Part shown: in pieces, positions 8,705-17,814 of the stretch
Position numbering within the stretch: the stretch's first letter is position 1
How the letters are laid out: each line of letters starts with the position of its first letter
Source of the DNA: Novipirellula galeiformis
GTDB taxonomy: Bacteria; Planctomycetota; Planctomycetia; Pirellulales; Pirellulaceae
Reading direction: 5' to 3'
Length of the DNA stretch: 64,000 nucleotides
Assembly: GCF_007860095.1 (NCBI RefSeq)
Contig: NZ_SJPT01000005.1
Span: forward strand, 496,001-560,000
Translations under genes and position numbers: made by a program
The notes under the pieces: model-generated
Databases searched by the model: none
What the model was told of the DNA's origin: nothing
What the model saw: only the letters and a program-made list of their open reading frames with translations

Positions 8705-11047
8705 CTACTTACTCTCGCCCCTCGCCTCTAACTTCTCGATTCGATCCGCGCATTTCAACATCGACGCACCGTAATAGGGATTGCGAACGGCGTCATCCGA
8801 CTGGATCCATGACGCGCCGCGACCATCGAAGGCCATGGGGCAATGCAGTTCATATAACGACTGCGAAGCGGGCAAGCCGAACATCCGCTGAAGGCTCAGC
8901 ATTTGTTCGGACAACAACGCAAAACTACTTCGCAGTGTTTCCAGGTCGTTGGCCTTAGAAAGCCTGGCAGTGATTTCGGACAAGTCACGTCGTTCTTTCG
9001 TCCAACGCTCGATCGCTTTCCCAGAGCCTTCGACCGCAGACGTTGCTGCGATCCAGTCGTGTAACTTCGAGACCGACTGTTTTGCATGTTCGCTTTCGTC
9101 CGCCGCTAACGCCTCGCTGATTGCTAGATAGATCGGCACAAGTTGCTTGATTTGAGTAACCACTGCCTGCGGTGCATCGAGCACTTCGACTGCGGGTTCG
9201 TCGTCATCCATTGACAATGCAAACTGATTTTTTAATTGTTCGATATGTCTGCGGGTGACGGCAAAGACACGATCGGCGTCACGCATGCTTTGAACATCCC
9301 GACCTTCGACCGAATCATTTTGCAGCAACATTGCAAGCTCACGCCACAGCCCCGACAACTCGGGTGAAAGGTTCGCGGGAGGTACGCTCGCCATTTTTTC
9401 GCCCAGGGTGACAAAGTTAGCTTGGATAGCTTGTAAATCTGCCGCCTCTAGCGATTCACGGAGCGTTTCATATTGATCCACCACCGCGATCGCCGCAGTG
9501 ACGAATGCCGGAGGCAGCGACATGGCGTGCCCCGACATTGCGATCGACGAATCGAGGGGCGTTGGCGATTCATTACCGTGGTGGTGTCCTGTGGATCCGC
9601 CGCCACCTTGAGGCGTCATCATCGAAGGCTTGGCTGAAATCTGCAGTGCACTATCGAGTTTAAAATTTCCGTGAATAACGACCAACTCGCCTTCGCGGAG
9701 CCCCGATTTGACCAAGTAGCTGTCGCCTGCGCGAGCACCGATGACGATTTCACGTCCCTCGTAAGTCGGCTTATCGGCATCGGGGATCTGGATGTAAACA
9801 ATCGCTCGAGTGCCAGTCAAAAGCACCGCCGAGACGGGAACCACCAGTGGCTTTGCGGTATCCGAAGGCTCTGCGGTGACGTACCCCAGTGTTTCGGCAC
9901 GCACCAGCGGCATGCCACAGATATCACAATTGCCTGGTTCGTCTTTGACAATCTCGGGGTGCATCGGGCTGATCCATTTACCAGCCAACGAGGCGTCTAG
10001 GACGCGGCCGCCTGCGGCAACGTTGGATTCCACGATCGCACGGACAAACATCTCGGGTTTTAAACGGCCATCTTCGTTGCTGACGTTGACACGAACCCGT
10101 ACGGTGCGGGTATCGGCATTGAGCACCGGATCAATAAAAGCGATTTGACCGCGAAAAATCTCGCCGGGATAGGCTTCGGTGGTGAATTGGACCTGTTGAC
10201 CATAACGCAACCACGCCAAGTCCGATTCGTAGGCATCCAATTGCACCCACAGCTGACTCAAATCAGCGACCGTATAAATACGATCCCCCGTTTGCACACG
10301 CTCGCCTTCCTGTTTCAACTTTTTCACCACGATGCCGCCCACGGGCGAATAGATAGTGACCGATTCCGATGGCGTGCGTCGCTGCTCGATCTCTTGGATT
10401 TGCTCTTTTGTCATCCCCAACCGCCTCAGTTTCTCGCGAGCGGATTCGGCCAAGTCGATCGGTTGGATGAAGCGTGAAGAGCGATTGGATGTCGCTGCCG
10501 ACTCGGTGGCCGCGATCAATTCTTCTTGTCCGGTGTACAGTTCTTCGCTGTACAGCTGGACCATGTGATCGCCCTGGTTGACGTTGACACCGGTATAATC
10601 AACAAACATGCGTTCAAGCCGTCCGGAAACCCACGCGGTGATGTGTGCTAATCGCGTTTCATCGTACTGCAACTTGCCTACCATTCGCACTTCGGCAGTG
10701 ACATAACGTCGCTGGACGGGAACGGTTTCGACCTTCATCAACTTTTTGACGGCATCGCTAATCGAAACAGTACGGATGCCGCCCGCAGATTCGCGAACAG
10801 GAACCAAATCCATGCCACAGATAGGACAATCGCCCGGCCCATCGCGACGAATTTGAGGGTGCATCGAGCAGGTCCATATCGCCGGCTTGCTAGGTGCACT
10901 AACATCATGCGAGGTGGAAGTCGACACAGCGGTGGGTGTTTGGGAACCGCCGCCGAACCATGACGCGACCGCAAAACCCAGTAGCACAAACGCGATAGCT
11001 TGGGCGATCCAAAGCGACTTGCGATGTCGCGTCAACCAATGATTCAT
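8705..11047 (-). CDS. cusB: CusB-like RND adaptor with two heavy-metal-binding motifs
   Basis: This 780-residue adaptor has an N-terminal membrane helix (about 12-30). It carries a first heavy-metal-binding motif at residues 58-84 (WTCSMHPQ, then CPICGMDLVPV), the membrane fusion core (lipoyl/beta-barrel, about 120-345), and a second such motif at 358-382 (WISPMHPE, then CDICGMPLV). The C-terminal DUF3347-like region ends with HCPMAFDGRGASWIQ and NPYYGASMLKC. These CxxC-Met motifs are known from CusB-family proteins and P-type ATPases handling copper. The second motif interrupts the late part of the core, which is unusual. It precedes the CusA-like pump by 77 nt and should form a tripartite complex with it; no outer-membrane channel gene is in the window. 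Confidence 0.92.
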   Translation of the reverse strand: MNHWLTRHRKSLWIAQAIAFVLLGFAVASWFGGGSQTPTAVSTSTSHDVSAPSKPAIWTCSMHPQIRRDGPGDCPICGMDLVPVRESAGGIRTVSISDAVKKLMKVETVPVQRRYVTAEVRMVGKLQYDETRLAHITAWVSGRLERMFVDYTGVNVNQGDHMVQLYSEELYTGQEELIAATESAATSNRSSRFIQPIDLAESAREKLRRLGMTKEQIQEIEQRRTPSESVTIYSPVGGIVVKKLKQEGERVQTGDRIYTVADLSQLWVQLDAYESDLAWLRYGQQVQFTTEAYPGEIFRGQIAFIDPVLNADTRTVRVRVNVSNEDGRLKPEMFVRAIVESNVAAGGRVLDASLAGKWISPMHPEIVKDEPGNCDICGMPLVRAETLGYVTAEPSDTAKPLVVPVSAVLLTGTRAIVYIQIPDADKPTYEGREIVIGARAGDSYLVKSGLREGELVVIHGNFKLDSALQISAKPSMMTPQGGGGSTGHHHGNESPTPLDSSIAMSGHAMSLPPAFVTAAIAVVDQYETLRESLEAADLQAIQANFVTLGEKMASVPPANLSPELSGLWRELAMLLQNDSVEGRDVQSMRDADRVFAVTRRHIEQLKNQFALSMDDDEPAVEVLDAPQAVVTQIKQLVPIYLAISEALAADESEHAKQSVSKLHDWIAATSAVEGSGKAIERWTKERRDLSEITARLSKANDLETLRSSFALLSEQMLSLQRMFGLPASQSLYELHCPMAFDGRGASWIQSDDAVRNPYYGASMLKCADRIEKLEARGESK

Positions 11048-11141
11048 CGTTGTCCCTTTGGATTGAGTGCACTCAAATTAGGTTTATATAACTTGGATCT
11101 CGGGAGCGAAGGCGACGCGGAAAAGGTTGATGTGTCGCACC

Positions 11142-12068
11142 TCAGGCTCCCTCTATCCCAACTCCCGCTCTTCCCGCTTTCTTCTCTAACCATTTCACCA
11201 GCGTTGCCACTTCGGCTTGATCCCGCACTCCGACCGCGGTGACATTTCGTGAACCTTGCTTCCACGTCGCAGCGATGCTGTGGTCGAGATCGATCAAGCA
11301 GCAATCCTTGTCACCGCAGGTCGCCATGCTTGACGGCCGATCACCGAACCACGCCGCCTCTTGATCGTCGTGTTCGAACAACACCAACGTTGAACCGTCA
11401 TTCCGCCGGCACACCGCTTTAACGCAGGTGCAGCAGGGCATTTTCAGCACGCTGGTCGAAGCCAACGCATAGCCCTCGGGTAATCCATCCGAAACGATGG
11501 GCCGGTAGCCGACCAATCTGACCGCGCCGTCGACGTCGACCCGCTCGCCGTTGTATCTCGTTAGCAGCATCCGTTCCGCTGCATCAGGTTCGCTGTGCAA
11601 TTTTTTCAAATAGTCGTTCATCACCCCCGTGAATTCGGCCAAGTGTTGGTGCGACACGTCGTGTTCGCCCTGGTGCGAGTGCAATGCAATTGCAGCCCCT
11701 GGCTCTTCCGAGCCGTACCAAAGCCCTAAACCGAGCAATAGCAAGACCGATGCCGCCATCGAGACGAAGCCCGCGACGTAAGGCGACGGGCCAATCGAAT
11801 CCGCAACACGCCGCAGCAACGTCACAGACTCCGGAACGGGAACAGGCTCAAGTTCGCTTTCAATTTTCTGCCACAACTGGGGTGGCATCGCAGGCAGCGA
11901 GGTCTGAGCGAAATCCAAGCTAAGTGACTCGAACGAGCTCAGATCGGCGGCGCACTCGTCACACGCCTCGATGTGCCGCGCAACCTCCGCCGTCTGACCC
12001 GCCGACAGTTCCCCGTCGTAGTAGGCCGACAAACATTGCTGCACGGTTTTGCAATCGTTCGATGCCAT
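11142..12068 (-). CDS. zf-HC2 anti-sigma-like membrane protein with Cys-rich extracytoplasmic domain
   Basis: The 308-residue product begins with a zinc-binding zf-HC2 domain (residues about 10-45, HIEACDECAADL), as in anti-sigma factors that hold ECF sigma factors. A single membrane helix follows near 125-145 (MAASVLLLLGLGLWYG). The distal part has His-rich HSHQGEHDVSHQH and closely spaced cysteines (MPCCTCVKAVC, CGDKDCC), suggesting metal or redox sensing outside the membrane. No sigma factor gene is adjacent, which is unusual for this family. I chose ATG 12068, which has AGGA upstream; the frame is open to 12119. As first gene of the efflux series, it is a plausible regulator. Partner and ligand are unknown. 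Confidence 0.8.
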   Translation of the reverse strand: MASNDCKTVQQCLSAYYDGELSAGQTAEVARHIEACDECAADLSSFESLSLDFAQTSLPAMPPQLWQKIESELEPVPVPESVTLLRRVADSIGPSPYVAGFVSMAASVLLLLGLGLWYGSEEPGAAIALHSHQGEHDVSHQHLAEFTGVMNDYLKKLHSEPDAAERMLLTRYNGERVDVDGAVRLVGYRPIVSDGLPEGYALASTSVLKMPCCTCVKAVCRRNDGSTLVLFEHDDQEAAWFGDRPSSMATCGDKDCCLIDLDHSIAATWKQGSRNVTAVGVRDQAEVATLVKWLEKKAGRAGVGIEGA

Positions 12069-12077
12069 GACTGGTTT

Positions 12078-12104
12078 ATTTCCTGAAAGATATTTCCTGA
12101 AAGA
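12078..12104. promoter_or_regulatory. 13-bp direct repeat upstream of the zf-HC2 gene
   Basis: ATTTCCTGAAAGA occurs at 12078-12090 and again at 12092-12104, a 14-nt period. It lies directly upstream of the zf-HC2 start in the 231-nt divergent region that must hold promoters for both the efflux series and the YHS lipoprotein. Read on the minus strand it contains CAGGAAA, which may serve as the ribosome binding site. An operator role is only a possibility. Confidence 0.4.
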
Positions 12105-12299
12105 CGCTTTGAAGGACATCCTTTTTGGATGCCCGACGATCGGGTTTCTTCAGCTCGGACGGCGAAAACATGAAATCCTTTTGCCACACGATGAGAAATC
12201 GATGAAGAAAGGCGTGCCTCATGCATCTAAAAAGGCCACCTGCGTCCAAACGTACTTCATCCAAACTTTCACACCTCTATCCTTGCAAAGGCCAAGTTG

Positions 12300-12716
12300 A
12301 TGCGACTGATAAAATCCATCCCCCTCATTTTAGGCGGCCTGCTTGTTTTCGGCATCTACGGATGCAATACACCTTCGGCCGACTCCGTCACGCCGCCCGC
12401 AACGGAGACCAGCGAAATGGGCGACGATCATGTCGGTCACGAGCACGAGGATCATGACCATGCCGCCGACGATCCTACGATCGATACCAACTCCCCCATG
12501 GCGAAGATGATGCCGGGGCTCAATGAGTTGTCAGCGGAAGATTACAAGTCTGCGATGGCCCAACACATTTGCCCCGTCACCGGCAAAATGCTCGGCACCA
12601 TGGGAGCCCCTGAGAAAGTGGACGTGAACGGCAACTCGGTCTGGATCTGCTGCGATGGCTGCAAAGATAAACTGTTGGCAGATCCAGAAAAGTATCTCGC
12701 GAAGTTAAAACAATAG
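12300..12716 (+). CDS. YHS/TRASH-like metal-binding lipoprotein
   Basis: The 138-residue lipoprotein has a signal peptide with lipobox GIYGC (Cys about residue 22). A His/Asp/Glu-rich linker follows (HVGHEHEDHDHAADD), then a C-terminal YHS-like domain. That domain contains HICPVTGKMLG and WICCDGCKDKLL, close to the last 45 residues, with cysteines typical of copper-binding YHS/TRASH modules. ATG 12300 follows AAAGG at suitable spacing. It is transcribed divergently from the Cus-like series, so it probably buffers or delivers copper or another soft metal outside the cytoplasm. The family assignment is good; the metal is inferred. Confidence 0.82.
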   Translation: MRLIKSIPLILGGLLVFGIYGCNTPSADSVTPPATETSEMGDDHVGHEHEDHDHAADDPTIDTNSPMAKMMPGLNELSAEDYKSAMAQHICPVTGKMLGTMGAPEKVDVNGNSVWICCDGCKDKLLADPEKYLAKLKQ

Positions 12717-12884
12717 CCGCATACAAGGCTTGCACCGCAAATTCATTTACCCCTGATCGCAAAATACGGGGATCGCAAGCCACGCGCATTCGAGCCCTAA
12801 AGAAGCAGTCTCCGTGACAGGTTGCTCCGCGGGCTGACCCGATAGAGCTTGCCGTAAGACAAGCAGATGACTATCCTGAGAAAC

Positions 12885-13289
12885 ATGAAGAACCCGTTCC
12901 TTGCCCTACTGTTGATGGCCAGTTTACTGGCGTGTCCAGTGCGTTGCCTTTCGTGTGAAGCGAATGCAGCGGTGGGCGACGGGTCTGCGACCGCGGTCTG
13001 CTCCTGTTGTTCGCACGACGAAGTGCCCCCAACAACGGACTCTTCGAATTCGTGTCCCGAGGGTGAATGTGATTGCCAAAATTGCATCTGCGAAGGTGCG
13101 GTGATTGAGCTGGGCGTGGAGATGCCTGACTCGGCGATTGCAGTGTGGACGTGGGTTCAACCGCAGTTCGCGATGCTCGCGCAACCGACTGGATGGAACG
13201 GTTCTCGCCGGCTCCAACCCCAGCAGCCACATGGGCTGTGTCTTTGCGGGCGTGATGTGTGCGTCACGCATCAATCTTGGTTGATCTGA
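12885..13289 (+). CDS. Small Cys-rich exported protein, function unknown
   Basis: The 134-residue protein begins with a hydrophobic signal-like segment (MKNPFLALLLMASLLACPVR). It then has many cysteines in short spacing (CSCCSHDE, CPEGECDCQNCIC) and a C-terminal CLCGRDVC. Such composition fits a metal-binding or disulfide-stapled secreted protein. Its position between the YHS lipoprotein and an ABC exporter supports a role in the same island. The start could also be ATG 12867. The opposite strand carries overlapping open frames, but they lack signal peptides and coherent composition. I do not recognise a family, so coding status is likely but not certain. Confidence 0.6.
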   Translation: MKNPFLALLLMASLLACPVRCLSCEANAAVGDGSATAVCSCCSHDEVPPTTDSSNSCPEGECDCQNCICEGAVIELGVEMPDSAIAVWTWVQPQFAMLAQPTGWNGSRRLQPQQPHGLCLCGRDVCVTHQSWLI

Positions 13290-13513
13290 TCCCGCCTAGG
13301 GTGAAGCCGAGTGGCAATGTCGCATTGGGAATCGTAAATCCCAAGCGATAGTCGATTCATGCTCGTGTTTCCCCTCTTCTTAAATTCCCATGGCTCAAGG
13401 GATGCGCGCAAGGTCGGCATCCGATTGGGCGATGGCGTGTCGATGCTGGCCTGCACCTGGGGAGAGGGTTTTAAAAACGCTCCCCGCCCAACTCCAACTC
13501 CTTCATTTTCACC

Positions 13514-14668
13514 ATGCTTCTTCCCTGGGAATACGGTGTTCGCAACTTGGCCCGGCGGCCGGTGCGCACGGCATTAACGCTCGTTGCGTTGGCGACGGTC
13601 GTGATGCTGGTCTTTGTCGTGGTGGGATTCATTCGCGGCTTGGAACAATCGTTGTCGGTCAGCGGGGACGAGGACGTTGTCTTGGTCTACTCTGTGAACT
13701 CCGAAGAGAATATCGAAAACTCGTCGATCGAGGCGCGTACGCCCGCGTTATTAACGGCGAGCTTCGATGGCGTGGTGAAGCGTTTTGGTGTCACCCATGT
13801 TTCGCCAGAGTTGTACCTGGGAACGCGAGTCAAAACCGTCAACGGCGAGGGCGGACTGGGGTTAGTACGAGGGGTAAAGTTGACCACACCCTTGGTACGC
13901 CGTTCGGTGAAATTGGTCGAGGGAGATTGGCCCGGCGACGGCGAGGTGATCGTGGGGCGTTTGGCAGCAACAAAACTGGGCAGCCCCGACGAGGCGATGG
14001 CGATTGGCCAGCAGCTCGAGTTCGAAGGACGATCCTGGAACATCAGTGGACGTTTCGCAGCCGGAGGTGCGGCGTACGAATCGGAAATCTGGTGCAAGCT
14101 CGAAGACTTTCAAACCGCAACAAAACGACAAGACTTGAGCCTGGTGGCGATGTTATTGTCGCCCGGCAGCTCGCCTGCGGAAGTGGAATTGTTTTGCAAG
14201 GAACGCACCGACTTGGAACTGAGGGCGATCCGCGAAACCGATTATTACGCTTCCCTGCAACAACACTACAAACCGGTGCGAGTCCTTGCCTGGTTCGTTG
14301 TCGTGCTGGTGTCAGCTGCCGGAGTCTTTGCGGGATTAAATATGATGTATGGAGCGGTAGCGGGCCGGATACGTGAGATTGCCACGCTACAAGCACTGGG
14401 ATTCCGACGCCGCGCGATCCTAGTCAGTTTAATTCAAGAAGGAGTGCTGCTTGCCGCCGCCGGGTCTCTGTTGTCCGGCGCGATCGCGTTGACGATGCTC
14501 AACGGCATGGCAGTGCGATTCACGATGGGCGCCTTTGCGTTGCGAATCGACAGCGTCGCCATCGTGATCGGTTGCAGCGTCGGCTTGCTACTCGGCGTGC
14601 TAGGAGCGTTGCCGCCAGCACTGAAAGCACTTCAGGCAGAGGTCGCGACAAGCTTAAAAGCAGTTTAG
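13514..14668 (+). CDS. ABC transporter permease, FtsX/MacB-like
   Basis: The 384-residue permease starts with an amphipathic segment and first helix ([20 protein letters not shown]) and has a large extracytoplasmic MacB-PCD-like domain (about 45-265). It ends with three helices in the FtsX domain (residues about 275-375, containing [17 protein letters not shown], the coupling motif). It heads the cluster of lipoprotein, adaptor, ATPase and second permease at 14706-18948. Together these resemble MacAB or DevBCA exporters acting with an outer-membrane channel. The Shine-Dalgarno site is weak. Substrate is unknown; proximity to metal genes is the only hint. Confidence 0.9.
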   Translation: MLLPWEYGVRNLARRPVRTALTLVALATVVMLVFVVVGFIRGLEQSLSVSGDEDVVLVYSVNSEENIENSSIEARTPALLTASFDGVVKRFGVTHVSPELYLGTRVKTVNGEGGLGLVRGVKLTTPLVRRSVKLVEGDWPGDGEVIVGRLAATKLGSPDEAMAIGQQLEFEGRSWNISGRFAAGGAAYESEIWCKLEDFQTATKRQDLSLVAMLLSPGSSPAEVELFCKERTDLELRAIRETDYYASLQQHYKPVRVLAWFVVVLVSAAGVFAGLNMMYGAVAGRIREIATLQALGFRRRAILVSLIQEGVLLAAAGSLLSGAIALTMLNGMAVRFTMGAFALRIDSVAIVIGCSVGLLLGVLGALPPALKALQAEVATSLKAV

Positions 14669-14705
14669 AAAGAAATGTGTTTCGTTTTTACTTTGGAGAT
14701 TTGAA

Positions 14706-15242
14706 ATGAAGAAATGGTTCGGTTTGCTTAGCCTGTGTTTACTCGGTCTCGGTTTGCTCGCTAGCGGTTGCACTCCATCGGAAGTCGCGAGTGGCCCTGA
14801 TGCGGGTGACGCGTCCTCGTCCGCAGTGAGTTCGCAATTTGTTGTCGACAGTGAACCCGAGGGAGCGATCCCCGTCGGCGAAGCGCGTCAGTCGATTCAA
14901 GACGAAGAAGCGGTCACCTTAGTCGGACTGATCGGTGGCTCTAGCAACCCGTTCGTCGACGGCTTGGCTGCGTTCACCATTGTCGATGCCAAGGTTCCCT
15001 ACTGTGCTCCCGAGGAAGGTTGCCCAACGCCGTGGGACTACTGTTGCGAAACCGACGCGGTCAAGGACAACATCGCCACGGTGAAGCTCGTCGACGCTAC
15101 AGGCAAGCCGGTTGCGAACGATGCGCGTGAATTGTTGAACGTGAAAGAGCTTTCCACCGTTGTCGTCGAAGGCACGGCGAAACGAGACGAGCAGGGGAAC
15201 TTGAGCGTCAACGCGAGCAAAGTCTACGTGCGTCCCGAGTGA
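14706..15242 (+). CDS. Lipoprotein of unknown function in ABC exporter cluster
   Basis: The 178-residue protein has a textbook lipoprotein signal ([10 protein letters not shown], Cys about residue 22) and a good GGAG ribosome binding site 8 nt before ATG 14706. The mature part has a Cys cluster ([16 protein letters not shown]) followed by a beta-rich segment ([19 protein letters not shown]) that could be a small OB-fold-like domain, though I do not assign one. It lies 37 nt after the permease and before the repeat block preceding the adaptor, so it is probably co-transcribed. The clustered cysteines again suggest metal or disulfide chemistry. Confidence 0.8.
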   Translation: MKKWFGLLSLCLLGLGLLASGCTPSEVASGPDAGDASSSAVSSQFVVDSEPEGAIPVGEARQSIQDEEAVTLVGLIGGSSNPFVDGLAAFTIVDAKVPYCAPEEGCPTPWDYCCETDAVKDNIATVKLVDATGKPVANDARELLNVKELSTVVVEGTAKRDEQGNLSVNASKVYVRPE

Positions 15243-15277
15243 AGAAAGGTGTGAAAGACAGAGAGGGGGAGTGGGGG

Positions 15278-15325
15278 AGACAAGGAGACAAGGAGACAAG
15301 GAGAGTGGGAGAGTGGGAGAGTGGG
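15278..15325. repeat. Octamer array, AGACAAGG x3 then AGAGTGGG x3
   Basis: Six octamers lie in perfect register: AGACAAGG at 15278-15285, 15286-15293 and 15294-15301, then AGAGTGGG at 15302-15309, 15310-15317 and 15318-15325. The switch occurs as a block. The strand is purine-rich in the direction of transcription. Only 12 nt separate it from the following pyrimidine heptamer array, so the transcript can fold back, with GGGAGT pairing to ACTCC units. Confidence 0.97.
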
Positions 15326-15337
15326 AGTAAGAAGACA

Positions 15338-15461
15338 ACTCCTCACTCCTCACTCCTCACTCCTCACTCCTCACTCCTCACTCCTCACTCCTCACTCCTC
15401 ACTCCTCACTCCTCACTCCTCACTCCTCACTCCTCACTCCCAATCTTCAATCTTCAATCTT
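15338..15461. repeat. Heptamer arrays, ACTCCTC x14.7 then CAATCTT x3
   Basis: ACTCCTC repeats without error from 15338 to 15440 and is followed directly by three CAATCTT units (15441-15461). ATG of the adaptor gene follows four bases later at 15466, so no normal Shine-Dalgarno site exists. The CAATCTT unit is the same heptamer found around the four-helix-bundle gene at 1950-2380. Its register complement AGATTGA is two substitutions from GGAGTGA, with GGATTGA (17751-17813) as the intermediate. Confidence 0.97.
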
Positions 15462-15465
15462 CCCA

Positions 15466-17016
15466 ATGCCTCCCCTCGACCTAAGCCAACTAAAACTCGA
15501 TCGCTCGCCTTCGGACGAGACTAAAACAGCGAACTTGCGTCCTACGCGGTGGGTCTCACGCTACGTTCTCCCGATCGGCATTCTGCTCGGATTCGTCACT
15601 TTGTTGGGCGTGGCGACAGGCCGGGGACTCTTGCCGCCGACCACGGTAACGGTCGTCCCCGTGGTTGCCAAACGGAGCGAGGTTGTGCAGGCGGGAACGA
15701 CCCTTTTCCAATCACCCGGTTGGATCGAACCGCGGCCAACGGCGATGAGTGTCGCCGCCTTAGCGCCCGGCGTGATCGAAGCGCTGTTGGTTGTCGAGGG
15801 CCAGCCGATCAAGAAAGGCGAACCCATCGCCCGCCTGATTTCAATCGACGCCGAACTACAGGTCGAGCAGGCCCAGAACGCGCTTGCCATCCGCGAAGGC
15901 GAACTGAACCGAGCCCAAGCAGAGCGTGACGCCGCTCAGATTCGTTTGGACAACCCGGTCCATTTAAAGGTCCAACTTGCCGACGCCCAAAGCATGCTGG
16001 CGAAGGCTCAAACAGAACTGGCGAAGCTGCCGTTTTTGATCCAGGCGGCCGAAGCGAACCTCAAGTTCACCCTCAGCAGCATGCAGGGCAAACAGGCCGC
16101 CGAATCGGCGATTGCCGGACGAATCGTACGACAATCGGAAAGCCAGTATGCCACAGCGCAAGCGAATTTAGAGGAACTGCGTCAACGCGAACCCAACATT
16201 GGCCGCGAAGTCGATGCACTTAAAAGCAAGGTCGATGCATTACAGAACCAATTGGATCTAGTCGTCGAAGAAACTCGGCAATTGCGAGAGGCGGAGGCAA
16301 AAGTTCAATCTGCGATGGCGCTGCGAGATGAAGCGAAACTGCGTTTACGCCAGGAACAGCTATCGCTCCAGCGCAACACCGTGCGAGCTCCGATGGATGG
16401 CCGTGTTCTAAAGCTGATTGCTGCCCCAGGAACTCGCGTGATGGGATTGGACACCAACGCTGGCCAAAGTTCGAGCACGGTGATTGAGATGTACGATCCT
16501 GCGAAACTGCAAGTGCGAGCCGATGTGCGGCTCGAAGACGTGCCGATGGTAACACGCGGCCAACCCGTTGAAATCCAAACCGCTTCATCCAACGGCGTGA
16601 TCCACGGCCGTGTCCTGCAAACAACCAGTTCGGCCAACATCCAAAAGAATACACTCGAAGTGAAAGTCGAACTGATCGATCCACCGTTGACGGTTAGTCC
16701 CGAGATGCTTGTGACCGCGACGTTTTTGGCAGCGGTCGTCGCCGACAAGCCATCGGAGTCTGTCGAGAGTCAACGTCTCTTTGTGCCCAACCCGCTGATC
16801 CAGTCCAACGACGCCGGTTCATTCGTTTGGGTTGTCGACTCAAACGCTCGGGCCCAGCGACGCCCGATCGAAATTGGCCAGCCCAGCGCGGAAGGATTAC
16901 GAGAGGTCAAGTCAGGGTTAAACATCACCGATAAACTGATCGCGTCAGGTATCGAGTCGTTACACCCGGGAACCCGAGTCCAAGTGCTCGGCGACGACTC
17001 CACGATCGGAATTTAG
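15466..17016 (+). CDS. ABC exporter periplasmic adaptor (HlyD/DevB/MacA-like)
   Basis: The 516-residue membrane fusion protein has one N-terminal helix ([18 protein letters not shown], about 32-50) and a lipoyl half ([19 protein letters not shown]). A long Ala/Gln/Glu-rich coiled-coil hairpin (about 130-300) precedes the second lipoyl half ([20 protein letters not shown]) and a beta-barrel. This is the layout of adaptors that bridge MacB/DevCA-type ABC transporters to TolC-like channels. The ATG follows a heptamer array by four bases and has no Shine-Dalgarno site, so translation initiation may be leaderless-like or coupled. It belongs to the 13514-18948 exporter. Confidence 0.9.
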   Translation: MPPLDLSQLKLDRSPSDETKTANLRPTRWVSRYVLPIGILLGFVTLLGVATGRGLLPPTTVTVVPVVAKRSEVVQAGTTLFQSPGWIEPRPTAMSVAALAPGVIEALLVVEGQPIKKGEPIARLISIDAELQVEQAQNALAIREGELNRAQAERDAAQIRLDNPVHLKVQLADAQSMLAKAQTELAKLPFLIQAAEANLKFTLSSMQGKQAAESAIAGRIVRQSESQYATAQANLEELRQREPNIGREVDALKSKVDALQNQLDLVVEETRQLREAEAKVQSAMALRDEAKLRLRQEQLSLQRNTVRAPMDGRVLKLIAAPGTRVMGLDTNAGQSSSTVIEMYDPAKLQVRADVRLEDVPMVTRGQPVEIQTASSNGVIHGRVLQTTSSANIQKNTLEVKVELIDPPLTVSPEMLVTATFLAAVVADKPSESVESQRLFVPNPLIQSNDAGSFVWVVDSNARAQRRPIEIGQPSAEGLREVKSGLNITDKLIASGIESLHPGTRVQVLGDDSTIGI

Positions 17017-17066
17017 CAAAGGCGAATAATAGAAATGGCAACCAATCACAGCACACGGAGCGTGAA

Positions 17067-17747
17067 ATGGCGTTGGTAGAATTGCGTGGCGTTTGCAAGA
17101 GTTTTCGCAAAGGCGATCAGACGATCACCCCCCTGGACCATATCGACTTGGACATCGAGGCGGGTGAGTTCGTTTCGTTGATGGGGCCGAGCGGGACGGG
17201 CAAGAGCACCTTATTGAACCTCGTCAGCGGGATCGATCACGCCGATGCGGGGACGATTACCGTCGACGGTACGGTGGTGAGCGAGCTATCACGAAGCAAA
17301 AGAGCCGATTGGCGTGCAGCCAACCTCGGCTACATTTTCCAAACTCACAACTTGATCCCCGTGTTGACCGCGTACGAGAATGTCGAACTCCCCACCCTGC
17401 TGTTGAAACTATCGGCGAAGCAACGTCGACAACGCGTCGAATTGGCATTAGCGGCGGTCGGCTTGAGCGATCGAGCGGAACATTACCCTCGCCAACTCTC
17501 GGGCGGGCAAGAGCAACGCGTCGGCATCGCACGCGCAATCGTGGCCCACCCCAAAGTGGTCGTCGCGGACGAACCAACCGGCAGCCTCGATACCGAGACG
17601 ACCGAGCAAGTCCTGGAACTGCTACAACGGCTCAATAAAGAACTGGACATCACGCTGTTGATGGTCACCCACGACACCGATGCAGCACAGATTGCCTCGC
17701 GTCCCTTGCTGCTTGACCGTGGAAAGTTTCTCGAGCCAGCCCGGTAG
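17067..17747 (+). CDS. ABC transporter ATPase (MacB/LolD/DevA-type)
   Basis: The 226-residue ATPase has every catalytic motif: Walker [10 protein letters not shown] (about residue 38), Q-loop IFQTHNLIP, signature [15 protein letters not shown], Walker [13 protein letters not shown] and H-loop VTHD. GGAG sits just before ATG 17067. It energises the two permeases encoded at 13514-14668 and 17815-18948, which may form a heterodimer or alternative homodimers. The stop is only 3 nt before a heptamer array that fills the gap to the next gene. Confidence 0.95.
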   Translation: MALVELRGVCKSFRKGDQTITPLDHIDLDIEAGEFVSLMGPSGTGKSTLLNLVSGIDHADAGTITVDGTVVSELSRSKRADWRAANLGYIFQTHNLIPVLTAYENVELPTLLLKLSAKQRRQRVELALAAVGLSDRAEHYPRQLSGGQEQRVGIARAIVAHPKVVVADEPTGSLDTETTEQVLELLQRLNKELDITLLMVTHDTDAAQIASRPLLLDRGKFLEPAR

Positions 17748-17750
17748 AAG

Positions 17751-17813
17751 TCAATCCTCAATCCTCAATCCTCAATCCTCAATCCTCAATCCTCAATCCT
17801 CAATCCTCAATCC
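17751..17813. repeat. Heptamer array TCAATCC x9 between ATPase and permease
   Basis: Nine perfect TCAATCC units run from 17751 to 17813. They begin 3 nt after the ATPase stop and end one base before the permease ATG at 17815, so the repeat is essentially the entire intergenic region. No Shine-Dalgarno motif remains. The tract contains no stop in the permease frame. Confidence 0.98.
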
Positions 17814-17814
17814 C

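Noticed and set aside
13390-14376. 328-codon plus-strand frame overlapping the first ABC permease
   Set aside because: It is Arg/Gly-rich with no motif, while the permease frame has membrane helices and the FtsX coupling motif.
15338-17813. Classical phase variation by frameshift in the heptamer tracts
   Set aside because: The tracts lie between genes, so unit gain or loss cannot shift a reading frame; only spacing or RNA structure would change.
17680-17814. N-terminal extension of the second permease through the heptamer tract
   Set aside because: It would translate the repeats and overlap the ATPase frame; the ATG at 17815 gives the normal permease N-terminus.
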